From: Butyricimonas virosa | GTDB lineage: Bacteria > Bacteroidota > Bacteroidia > Bacteroidales > Marinifilaceae | Assembly (NCBI RefSeq): GCF_025148635.1 | Contig: NZ_CP102269.1 | Coordinates: 1,674,001-1,738,000 of the forward strand | Length of the DNA stretch: 64,000 bases | Direction of reading: 5' to 3' | Shown here: piece by piece, positions 25,792 to 33,730 of the stretch | How the letters are laid out: every line of letters starts with the position of its first letter | How positions within the stretch are numbered: the stretch's first letter is position 1 | Notes under the pieces: generated by a model | Told to the model about the DNA's origin: nothing | The model's input: only the letters and a program-made list of their open reading frames with translations | Database searches by the model: none | Made by a program: the position numbers and the translations under genes

Positions 25792-26415
25792 ATGGCAATA
25801 ATAGACGAAAATATTCGGGGAAAGGTTGGAAATTCGGTTTTTTACAGGGTGGGGTCAATAATGCGGGTGAGGAGTGCGGCAGCGAACTACTTGGATGCGA
25901 ATACGATAAAACAACAGGAAAACCGTTCCCGTTTGAGAGTAGCAATACGTTTTTATCAGCGTTTGGTGGAGATCGGGTTACAGGAGGCATGGTATCTGGC
26001 GACTCAAGGAACCGGGAAAAATGGGTACAATTTCTTTTTGAAATTAAACATGATGGTTTTTAAGCCTAACGGGAAGATTGGGGATTTTGCCCGATTACAG
26101 TTGACGGTTGGTATGTTGCAGAAGGTAAATCATCTTATGGCGTGTGTTGACGAGGAAGATGCGGTGGTTTTGTCATGGGAGAAGGCGGAGAATCTTCCTT
26201 CCGCGGGGATGGAGGATGAGTTGGTGGTTGTCGTGCTTTATGCCGATCGTTCGTTTTCTCCGGAATTTGTTAAGACGAACGGGGAGACGAGAGGTGACGG
26301 GAAAGCCACTTTCCGTTTGCCGGGTAGACGGGGAACGGCGGTTCACTTGTACTGTTTCTTCCGGAAGAAGAACGGGGAAGCTTATTCTCCGAGCCAATAC
26401 CTTGGGATTTCGTGA
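25792..26415 (+). CDS. DUF6266-like protein, first copy
   Basis: This 207-residue protein starts MAIIDENIRGKVGNSVFYRV, a pattern of DUF6266 proteins (a short glycine-rich lead-in, then a basic region and a beta-rich C-terminus ending in YCFFRKKNGEAYSPSQYLG). The ATG at 25792 is chosen over 25741 because the promoter box falls inside the longer version. Family function is unknown. A second, diverged member lies at 27967, and between them are an HTH gene, a holin-like gene and an amidase gene, so these proteins probably belong to one cassette. Confidence 0.7.
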   Translation: MAIIDENIRGKVGNSVFYRVGSIMRVRSAAANYLDANTIKQQENRSRLRVAIRFYQRLVEIGLQEAWYLATQGTGKNGYNFFLKLNMMVFKPNGKIGDFARLQLTVGMLQKVNHLMACVDEEDAVVLSWEKAENLPSAGMEDELVVVVLYADRSFSPEFVKTNGETRGDGKATFRLPGRRGTAVHLYCFFRKKNGEAYSPSQYLGIS

Positions 26416-26570
26416 TTTTAGATTTACGATTGGGTGATTAAAGGATTTCCAGGTGGGAAATTACTTTATAAATTGACAGAAGACGAGGCGTTCAATTGTT
26501 CCTGACGTGTCGTTACGGGGGAGACGTGTGTGAGGATAAAAGGGAACGGGTAATTTTAATACTGAAAAAT

Positions 26571-26870
26571 ATGGCAAAAAGAGAGACAGGTAAAAGAGAA
26601 GAAACGGCGGATGTGACCGCTCAAGTATTAGAGGAATTGAGTGAATTGCGTCAGGAGGTACGCTTGGCAATCGAGGCGGCATCAAATGCTGCTTACAGGT
26701 TGATGGATGCTGACGGGTTGTGCCAGGCAATGCGAATATCCAGACACACATTACGGCGGTACGAGAAACAATTTAAGATTCCGGCGAGGAAGGTCGGTAA
26801 CAAGAAGTTTTATTTTGTAGCAGAAGTGAAGAATTGTATCGTTACGGCTTTACGGCTTTGGAAGGAGTGA
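26571..26870 (+). CDS. Small helix-turn-helix protein
   Basis: This 99-residue protein begins with a charged coiled-coil-like stretch (VLEELSELRQEVRLAIEAAS) and ends with an excisionase/MerR-type helix-turn-helix (GLCQAMRISRHTLRRYEKQF, then KIPARKVGNKKFYFVAEVK). The ATG at 26571 is used because upstream codons add an unlikely sequence. Its stop overlaps the likely GTG start of the holin-like gene, so translation is coupled. It is probably the regulator of the cassette, though it could be a structural DNA-binding factor. Confidence 0.65.
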   Translation: MAKRETGKREETADVTAQVLEELSELRQEVRLAIEAASNAAYRLMDADGLCQAMRISRHTLRRYEKQFKIPARKVGNKKFYFVAEVKNCIVTALRLWKE

Positions 26871-27232
26871 AAGGTGTGGTCGGGGCGGTTGGCAAGGTGA
26901 TTGACCGCCTGACACTCCCGGCGAGGGAGAAGCGACAACTGGAAGCGGAATTGTTGGAATTACTGGTTGAACACGAGCAGGAGATGGCTCGATCCCGCTC
27001 TGCGGCGGTGGTGGAAGAGGCCCGGGGAAACTGGTTGCAGCGATCATGGAGGCCGTTGGTGATGTTGGTGTTCGCGTTGATTGTTCTCGTGGGAACGTTC
27101 ACGACGTTACCCCTCCTTTCCGATACTTCTCGTTTCTGGGATTTACTGGAAATCGGCTTGGGTGGTTACGTGGTTGGACGGGGTGGAGAAAAAATGGCCG
27201 CGGCCGTTTTTAGACTAAAAGCTAAAAAGTAA
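26867..27232 (+). CDS. Holin-like membrane protein (3TM-type)
   Basis: This 121-residue reading begins at a GTG that overlaps the previous stop (GTGA); a TTG at 26834 in the same frame is an alternative. The N-terminal half is a charged helix (LPAREKRQLEAELLELLVEH) and the C-terminal half has two membrane segments (RPLVMLVFALIVLVGTFTTL and WDLLEIGLGGYVVGRGGE). This charged-helix-plus-hairpin layout matches the holin family of prophages and phage-tail-like particles. Next to an amidase it would permit that enzyme to reach peptidoglycan. Start choice is uncertain. Confidence 0.7.
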   Translation: MKGVVGAVGKVIDRLTLPAREKRQLEAELLELLVEHEQEMARSRSAAVVEEARGNWLQRSWRPLVMLVFALIVLVGTFTTLPLLSDTSRFWDLLEIGLGGYVVGRGGEKMAAAVFRLKAKK

Positions 27233-27300
27233 AAGTTAAAAACTTGGTTAACTAAATTTTTTATTTATGGCATTTTCAATTTTCAATTCTTCATTTTCAA
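27222..27300. repeat. AT-rich intergenic repeat tract
   Basis: Short-period repeats of the AAAAGT/TAAAA type, followed by several TTTTCAATT units. The same units recur at 27865-27966, 48827-48918, 58450-58485 and 62448-62480. Confidence 0.6.
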
Positions 27301-27317
27301 TCGTGAACCATCGCTTG

Positions 27318-27875
27318 ATGGGAGACAGGGTGGTTCACTTGGTGAGCGCAAAGAATACCCGGCGTTTGGAGGGGCCGGACATGATCGTGTTACATTACAC
27401 GGCGGGAACGAGTGCTGAAAGTTCTGCACTTTTCCTGACTCGTCCTGACGTGTCGGCTTCGGCTCATCTGGTGATTGGGCGGGATGGGGAGGTGTTTCAA
27501 CTGGTGCCTTTCAACATTGAGGCATGGCACGCTGGGAAAAGTTGGTATGCCGGACGTGGCGGGTTGAATCATTATTCGATCGGAATAGAGCTGGATAACT
27601 TGGGGAAACTCCGCTTCTCGGGTGATTTGTTTATCGCGGAGTGTGGGCGTGTGGTGCCGCTTGATGAGGTTTACACGGATTGTTCCGGTGATAGCCCGAC
27701 ATACTGGCATCGCTACACGGCAAGACAGATCCGGGTGTTACGGGAAATCTGTACTCTACTGGAAGAGACCTACCCGATTCGTGACGTGGTGGGACACTCG
27801 CTAATCACGCCGAGAAAGATCGATCCGGGCCCGGCGTTGGAATTCGCATTTAGCGAATTTCAAGATAAAAATTAA
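27318..27875 (+). CDS. N-acetylmuramoyl-L-alanine amidase (Amidase_2 / PGRP fold)
   Basis: This 185-residue protein has the zinc-amidase motifs IVLHYTAGTSAESSALF (first histidine), ASAHLVIGRDGEVFQLVPF, and GHSLITPRKIDPGPAL (second histidine, Lys and Asp-Pro-Gly). It cleaves the amide bond between N-acetylmuramic acid and the stem peptide. An in-frame ATG lies earlier at 27267, but those 17 codons are built from the TTTTCAATT intergenic repeat, so I prefer 27318. There is no signal peptide; with the holin next door it resembles a phage endolysin. Confidence 0.88.
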   Translation: MGDRVVHLVSAKNTRRLEGPDMIVLHYTAGTSAESSALFLTRPDVSASAHLVIGRDGEVFQLVPFNIEAWHAGKSWYAGRGGLNHYSIGIELDNLGKLRFSGDLFIAECGRVVPLDEVYTDCSGDSPTYWHRYTARQIRVLREICTLLEETYPIRDVVGHSLITPRKIDPGPALEFAFSEFQDKN

Positions 27876-27966
27876 AAGTTAGAAACTAAAAATATACCTT
27901 CTTGGGGCAGGGCCCGCCCCGGGAGTGTAGAGTTCATTTTCAATTCTTAATTTCAATTTTAAAATT

Positions 27967-28596
27967 ATGGCAGAATTTAATTCGTATTTATTAGGAAAAG
28001 CAAGGAAATCAGTAGGTAACATCACGTTGTGTTACACGAGAGGGAAGAATATTGCCAAGGCAAAGGTATTTTCTCGGAAGGATAACCCGACGCCGGAGGT
28101 ACTGGCACAGCGGGCAAAGATGAAAGCGTTAGTGCAATTATCCCGACAGTTGTTGCCGGTAATCCGGAAAGGTTTTGTCGGAATCGGCAAAGGCTCGGCG
28201 GCAAACGCTTTCACCTCGGTGAATATGTCTCGGGTTTCGGTGGACGAGCGGAATGTGGCAACCGTGGATTTTGACCGCTTACTTTGTGCTTCCGGAATGT
28301 TGTATCCACCGAAGGTGGAAGTGACTTACTCGGAAGAGAATAAACTTTACTCTTTCGTGCAAGAGATGCAGGACGAGGAGAACGGCTACGCTTTCAATGA
28401 TGACGTGGTGTACGCCATGTTATACGAAACGGTACTTGGTCGTGCCCGTTTGGTAACGTTACGAGCTCGTGGCGAGAACGGTAACACTACTTATGCTCTC
28501 CCAGAGGAGTGGAGTAACGAGAATGTGAAACTATATTGTTTTGCCACGTTGAAGAACGGGAAGGGAGCTTCGGATAGCCAAGTGATGACGTTGTAA
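27967..28596 (+). CDS. DUF6266-like protein, second copy
   Basis: This 209-residue protein starts MAEFNSYLLGKARKSVGNIT and continues with YTRGKNIAKAKVFSRKDNPT, a DUF6266-type N-terminus with a better match to the family than the first copy. The C-terminal half is beta-rich (VKLYCFATLKNGKGASDSQV). It shares length and end structure with the protein at 25792. Function is unknown. It closes the cassette. Confidence 0.72.
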   Translation: MAEFNSYLLGKARKSVGNITLCYTRGKNIAKAKVFSRKDNPTPEVLAQRAKMKALVQLSRQLLPVIRKGFVGIGKGSAANAFTSVNMSRVSVDERNVATVDFDRLLCASGMLYPPKVEVTYSEENKLYSFVQEMQDEENGYAFNDDVVYAMLYETVLGRARLVTLRARGENGNTTYALPEEWSNENVKLYCFATLKNGKGASDSQVMTL

Positions 28597-28969
28597 GCTG
28601 TGATTTGCGATTTTGAATTCGAGGATTCAAGAGTTTCAATGATCGAGTGATTTTAACGAGGATGAAGTTTCATGTTTCCGGTATGGAATTCCTGCCGGAG
28701 GCATGAGACTCATCGTTATCGCAGATGGCGGATAACTTGTTGACGGGAGTTTTTTAGTATTATTGGTGGAGTGATCAGTTCCCTTGCCGTGACTTGGGTG
28801 AAACGATGGTAGGAGAGAAGGAGATAAGATGCTTGGGGGCAAAATTCGTTTTAAAACCTAAACGAGTTAAAATTTAACATTGTTAAATGTAATTTTTCCC
28901 CATTTTTTGAAGTAAAAATGGATGGGTAAACATGATATATATAAAAGTGGATAAAAATTACGAAAAGAT
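28597..28969. other. Gene-poor stretch before locus B, with a possible broken small membrane peptide
   Basis: No ordinary gene is visible. At 28725-28812 an ATG opens a frame that breaks at six Ts (28750-28755). Removing one T joins MADNLLTGVF to SIIGGVISSLAVTWVKRW, a 28-residue peptide with one hydrophobic segment and a basic tail. The last 110 bases are AT-rich and probably hold the promoter of the next gene. Confidence 0.4.
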
Positions 28970-30118
28970 ATGATAAAGAAGAACGAGATAAACATGGAAA
29001 GCGAAGATTGGGAAATGGCTGAAAGGGCGATAAAGCAGTCGGGGACGGTGAAAGAGAAGCTTACCAGCCAAGAGATTGGGGAAGAAACATTTTCGGGTAA
29101 AGTTGAAGAGTGGGTTGAGGCAGTTCATGGGGTTTCGAAAATAGATAAGAAAAAAGCAGTTGAAAAGATGTTGGCTGAGTTAAAGAAGCGAGATCGGAAA
29201 AAGAGGGCGGTTCGTGTGTGGTGGACAGCGGGAGGATCGGTGGCTGCGGCAATACTTGTGTTCTTTACCTTGACACAGTGGTTACAATGGGGAAAAGAGA
29301 CATCGGACGAGGAGAAGATTACGACTGTCGCTTTGACCGAGATAAAGGTACCGACTTTGATCACGATGGAGAGAGAGCATGGTGTATTATCTCAAGAAAT
29401 ATTAGATCTGAAGAAAGCAAAAGAGGGATACCGTGTAAAGGGATCGGGAAAAAAGGAAGAAGCGGATGTTGATACGAGTGAGCCGATTCGTTATAATCGA
29501 GTTGTAATTCCCGCGGGTTTCACTTATAAAGTAAGACTTGCCGATGGGTCTGTCGTGACGTTAAATGCTGGTAGTGAACTGAAGTTCCCGGAGGAGTTTC
29601 GAGATTCATTACGTGAGGTGGAGTTTACGGGAGAGGCATATTTTGAGGTGGAGAAATCAGATAAGCCTTTTATCGTGAAGGCCGGAGATTCACGAGTACA
29701 GGTTTATGGGACACGTTTCAATTTATTTTATAGTGAGAAACTTGCTTTGGCCGAGGCTGTTTTGGTTGAAGGAAGTATAGGTATGACGGCGAATGGTAAA
29801 GAAACTAAGATTATTCCCCATCAACGGGTATGGTATTCCATGAAGGATTCATTGATGCGTACTGAAAATGTCGATCCGGCGGATTACTTGACTTGGTTGG
29901 GTAATAGTTTTAAATATAATAGGACCAGATTGGATAAAATTGTTTTTGATATAGCTCAATGGTACGGGGTAGAAATCAAGATTGCTCCGGGCTTGGAGAA
30001 ACAGGCATATAGCTTGGAGTTTGATCGATCAGCCACTATTGATTGGGTGGTGCGTGCTTTAGGACTGATTATTGACAAACCGATTAAAACAGAGGGAGGT
30101 GCATATTATATAGAGTAA
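28970..30118 (+). CDS. FecR-family anti-sigma factor, locus B
   Basis: This 382-residue protein has a longer charged cytoplasmic N-terminus than its locus A partner, one membrane span at about residues 83-105 (GGSVAAAILVFFTLTQWL), and the periplasmic FecR domain (VVIPAGFTYKVRLADGSVVT, then GEAYFEVEKSDKPF and VYGTRFNL), ending in a DUF4974-like region. No sigma gene is adjacent upstream; the nearest candidate is at 42040, at the other end of the locus. An ATG at 28994 is an alternative start. Confidence 0.9.
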   Translation: MIKKNEINMESEDWEMAERAIKQSGTVKEKLTSQEIGEETFSGKVEEWVEAVHGVSKIDKKKAVEKMLAELKKRDRKKRAVRVWWTAGGSVAAAILVFFTLTQWLQWGKETSDEEKITTVALTEIKVPTLITMEREHGVLSQEILDLKKAKEGYRVKGSGKKEEADVDTSEPIRYNRVVIPAGFTYKVRLADGSVVTLNAGSELKFPEEFRDSLREVEFTGEAYFEVEKSDKPFIVKAGDSRVQVYGTRFNLFYSEKLALAEAVLVEGSIGMTANGKETKIIPHQRVWYSMKDSLMRTENVDPADYLTWLGNSFKYNRTRLDKIVFDIAQWYGVEIKIAPGLEKQAYSLEFDRSATIDWVVRALGLIIDKPIKTEGGAYYIE

Positions 30119-30132
30119 ATTCACATTTACCT

Positions 30133-30168
30133 AAAAAAGAGAATCTTCTCAGAGAAGATTCCCTTTTG
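30133..30168 (+). terminator. Terminator between fecR and susC, locus B
   Basis: GAATCTTC at 30141-30148 pairs with GAAGATTC at 30154-30161, with an A-run before and CTTTT after. As in locus A, it separates the regulator from the transporter transcript. Confidence 0.65.
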
Positions 30169-30268
30169 AAACATAACTCAAAGGTTCGATTTCTCAGGTC
30201 TGACACCTTTGGTGGATGTTCATCATTACAACGTAAGTAAAACGTTACATTTAATTTCTCACAAATTT

Positions 30269-33200
30269 ATGAAAAAGAAAGTGGAAATCATTAAAACAAG
30301 GGCAAATAAAATTGCCGTCGGTATATTTTTGTTGTTTATTTCGACGTTGTATTGCCCCAAACAACTTTTTGCTTCTGAATTTATAGAAGTACAACAACAG
30401 CAAGATCAAAAGAAGGTTACTTTAAATATGAAAGACAGGACGCTAGTAAATATCCTGTCGGAAATTAAAAGACAAACGGGTTTGGCTTATGGTTTTCGCG
30501 ATAATCGGGATGCGACTTCGAATGAACGTTTCTCGATTCAAGTGAAAGAAGTAAGTGTCGATTCCGCTTTGAGCGTGTTGTTGAAAGAATCAAAATATTC
30601 TTATCAGATCGTGGGTGATTTAATCTTGATCAGTACTAAAAAAGATACAACAACCGAAGACCAGAAGAATTTGATCATGGTAAAGGGAACGGTTGTTGAC
30701 GAGAATGGGAATCCGATTCCCGGGGCAACAATTCTTGTTCACGGGACGTCCCGGGGTATAGCTTCGGATATGGAAGGACGGTATTCCATCGAGGCAAAAC
30801 CAGATGACGTGTTGAAAATTACCTTTGTCGGTTATAAAGATGAAGTGATTCCGATCAAAGGGAAAACTAAAATCGATGTTCGTTTGAACCCGACGGTTGA
30901 AAATATTGAGGAGGTTGCCGTGGTGGCTTTCGGTACGCAGAAAAAGGAAAGTGTGGTTTCAGCTATTACGACGGTAGACGCTTCCATGTTAAAGTCTTCC
31001 AATAGTGATTTGACTTCCCAGTTTGCGGGGAAAATTGCCGGTATGATCGGGTGGCAGCAGGGAGGTATTCCCGGGGCCTTGACAGAAGAAGAGATGAATA
31101 CTAAATTTTACATTCGTGGTATCACGTCTTTCCAATCCGGGGCAAATATTGATCCTTTGATCTTGTTGGATGGGGTGGAGGCTTCTAAATTGGATTTGGC
31201 TCGTATTGATCCGGAGGATATCGAAACATTCAGTGTGATGAAAGATGCTTCTGCCACGGCGATGTATGGAGCCAGAGGAGCGAATGGAGTGATTATCGTG
31301 ACGACCAAGAAGGGACAGGAGGGTTCGGTTTATACTTCTGTTCGTTATGAGGCGATAGCGACTATGCCGACGGATGAGATTGATGTTGTGGATCCCGTCA
31401 CGTGGATGGAGATGTATAATCAAGCTCTTTTAAGCCGGGATCCTAATGCTACTCCTAAATACTCGGCCGAACGAATTGCCAGAACAGGAAGTAAGAAATA
31501 TCCTGATTTCGTTTATCCGGCAAATGATTGGTATAATGTCTTGTTCAAGAATTTCTCGATAAACCATCATATGGGAATCAATATCCGGGGTGGGTCGAAA
31601 GTGATTCAATATTATGCTTCCGTTAATCATAACCGGGATCAAGGTATGTTGAAGACAGACCGATTGAATCAATTTAAGGTGAATATTAATAATAATAATA
31701 CTTCTTTTCGTTTGAATTTGAATATCGATTTGAGTAAAGGTATTAAATTGGTTGTAAATTCTTTTACCACTCTCGATTCTTATCATGGCCCCCTGGAGGA
31801 TGTAAGAACTGCTTATTCTTTGGCTTTTTACGCTAATCCGGTGGATTTTGCCCCGACTTACCCGGCAGATGACACCTATAATTGGCCGCATTTACGTTTT
31901 GGAAAGTCTCGTGATAGTGATAATCCTTATGCCTTGATTCAACGGGGATACGTGGATCGGAGTCGTTTCTCGACAATAAATCGGTTGGAATACATCCAGA
32001 ATCTTTCTTTTCTGTTGAAAGGGCTTGAATTCCGGGGGGATGTTTCTTTTAGTCAAGCGGGTTATTATTCCAATCCGTACATGACAACACCTTTCTATTA
32101 CAGCTTGTTGGATTATGATCATGTTACCGGTAAACACACGTTAGAAGCATTAAATCCAGATGAAGGGAAAAGAACTTTATTGAAGGGAAGTGGAACGACA
32201 ACTGGATCGAATCAGTTGGCATATAATATTAAGATTTTGCACACGGCTGCCTGGAAAGATCACACGACTTCTTATCTGGCCGTGTTGTCCGGACAGGAGT
32301 CTTTACAGTCAACTCCCAATAGCGTGTTAGACGGTATTCGTCGGCGTAACCTGGGATTGTCGATGCGTCTTTCATACGGTTATAAAGAGCGTTATTATCT
32401 TGAAGGCAGTTTCGGTTATAATGGTTCTGAACGTTTTGCAAAGGATCATCGGATGGGATTTTTCCCGTCGGTAGGAGGTGCTTGGGTGGTTTCCAAAGAA
32501 CCGTTTTTATTAGGTTCCTCGAAGTGGTTATCATTCTTGAAATTAAGATTATCCTACGGGAAGGTCGGGAATGATGGTATCATTGATACTCCGCGTTTTG
32601 TTCATCTTCCGAGTATTGGGCAGGATCAACCGTCTGGCTCGTTCCGTCCGGGATTGGGACAGATTTCAAGGTATAGAATCACGGGTTACCAGAATAATGA
32701 TGTAACTTGGGAGATTGCAGAACAGGCGAATTTGGGGCTTGAGACCAAGTTTTTTAATGGATTGTTTGAGGCTACGGTAGATATATATCAGCAGGTTCGT
32801 CATAACGTGCTGGCCAATCGTACTGTTATTCCGGAGGCTATGGGATTGGGTTTGCAACCATTGGATAATATTGGTAAGGTAAGGTCTCGCGGGCTTGATT
32901 TTGCCGGTAAGATTCAACATGCGTTTAACTCGGATCTTTGGGTGATTTTGAATGGGACATTTACTTACAGTAAAGCAACTTATCTGAAAATCGAGGAAGC
33001 TGCCGATAAACCGGAATGGCAATGGAAAAAAGGACACGATATTTCACAACAGGTCGGTTATATCGCGGAAGGTTTGTTCCGAGACCAGATGGAAATTGAT
33101 AATTCTCCCGTGCAGGGAGGGGATTTAATGCCGGGAGATATTCGTTATCGAGACATAAATGATGATGGCGTGATAGATGTGAAGGATGCCGTGCATATCG

Positions 33201-33724
33201 GTTTCCCGACGACTCCACGTATCATTTATGGATTTAACGGTTTTATTAATTATAAAGGATTAGAGTTCAGTTTTGCATTCCAGGGATCCGGACAACGGGG
33301 ATTCTTTATTAATCCGGCAGCAATTTCTCCTTTTTATGGGAATCATGCTTTGCTTACGGCGATTTATAAGGATCACTGGTCTGTGGATAATCAGGCGGAA
33401 AGACCGTTATGGCCCCGATTGTCAACAAAAAGTATCACGGCTCACAATCCACAGGAAGATTATACAACAGATAAAGAAACTCGAATGAGTACCTATTTTT
33501 TGAAAGAGTGTCGTTTCTTGCGTTGTACTTCGTTGGAATTAGGATATAATCTTCCCAAAAAGTGGTCACGTAAACTGGCATTGAAAAACTTAAAGGTGTA
33601 CGTGCGTGCCAATAACCCGTTCCTGATTTCGAATTTTGATCTTTGGGATGTGGAGTTAGGGGGAAATGGATTTAATTATCCGATACAAAAAACCTATTCG
33701 GTTGGTTTAAATGTAAACTTTTAA
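30269..33724 (+). CDS. SusC/RagA TonB-dependent transporter with STN domain, locus B
   Basis: This 1151-residue protein has the same order as locus A: signal peptide, STN domain (VTLNMKDRTLVNILSEIKRQ), carboxypeptidase-regulatory-like domain (GTVVDENGNPIPGATILVHG), plug (SVMKDASATAMYGARGANGV) and barrel ending in SVGLNVNF. The start at 30269 is preferred over 30209 because it follows ACAAATTT, as in locus A, and begins a clean signal sequence. Large parts are identical to locus A, while outer loops differ, which suggests related but distinct substrates. Confidence 0.95.
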   Translation: MKKKVEIIKTRANKIAVGIFLLFISTLYCPKQLFASEFIEVQQQQDQKKVTLNMKDRTLVNILSEIKRQTGLAYGFRDNRDATSNERFSIQVKEVSVDSALSVLLKESKYSYQIVGDLILISTKKDTTTEDQKNLIMVKGTVVDENGNPIPGATILVHGTSRGIASDMEGRYSIEAKPDDVLKITFVGYKDEVIPIKGKTKIDVRLNPTVENIEEVAVVAFGTQKKESVVSAITTVDASMLKSSNSDLTSQFAGKIAGMIGWQQGGIPGALTEEEMNTKFYIRGITSFQSGANIDPLILLDGVEASKLDLARIDPEDIETFSVMKDASATAMYGARGANGVIIVTTKKGQEGSVYTSVRYEAIATMPTDEIDVVDPVTWMEMYNQALLSRDPNATPKYSAERIARTGSKKYPDFVYPANDWYNVLFKNFSINHHMGINIRGGSKVIQYYASVNHNRDQGMLKTDRLNQFKVNINNNNTSFRLNLNIDLSKGIKLVVNSFTTLDSYHGPLEDVRTAYSLAFYANPVDFAPTYPADDTYNWPHLRFGKSRDSDNPYALIQRGYVDRSRFSTINRLEYIQNLSFLLKGLEFRGDVSFSQAGYYSNPYMTTPFYYSLLDYDHVTGKHTLEALNPDEGKRTLLKGSGTTTGSNQLAYNIKILHTAAWKDHTTSYLAVLSGQESLQSTPNSVLDGIRRRNLGLSMRLSYGYKERYYLEGSFGYNGSERFAKDHRMGFFPSVGGAWVVSKEPFLLGSSKWLSFLKLRLSYGKVGNDGIIDTPRFVHLPSIGQDQPSGSFRPGLGQISRYRITGYQNNDVTWEIAEQANLGLETKFFNGLFEATVDIYQQVRHNVLANRTVIPEAMGLGLQPLDNIGKVRSRGLDFAGKIQHAFNSDLWVILNGTFTYSKATYLKIEEAADKPEWQWKKGHDISQQVGYIAEGLFRDQMEIDNSPVQGGDLMPGDIRYRDINDDGVIDVKDAVHIGFPTTPRIIYGFNGFINYKGLEFSFAFQGSGQRGFFINPAAISPFYGNHALLTAIYKDHWSVDNQAERPLWPRLSTKSITAHNPQEDYTTDKETRMSTYFLKECRFLRCTSLELGYNLPKKWSRKLALKNLKVYVRANNPFLISNFDLWDVELGGNGFNYPIQKTYSVGLNVNF

Positions 33725-33730
33725 TGTATC

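Noticed and set aside
26144..26437. Basic frame overlapping the first DUF6266-like gene
   Set aside because: It is arginine-rich because it reads the main gene in another frame; no independent support.
27267..27317. Longer amidase start at 27267
   Set aside because: The extra 17 codons consist of the TTTTCAATT intergenic repeat and do not form a good signal peptide.
25792..28596. A prophage
   Set aside because: Only holin, amidase, HTH and DUF6266-like genes are present; there is no terminase, portal, capsid, tail or integrase gene.
30209..30268. Longer SusC start in locus B
   Set aside because: The start at 30269 follows the same ACAAATTT leader as locus A and begins a signal peptide.
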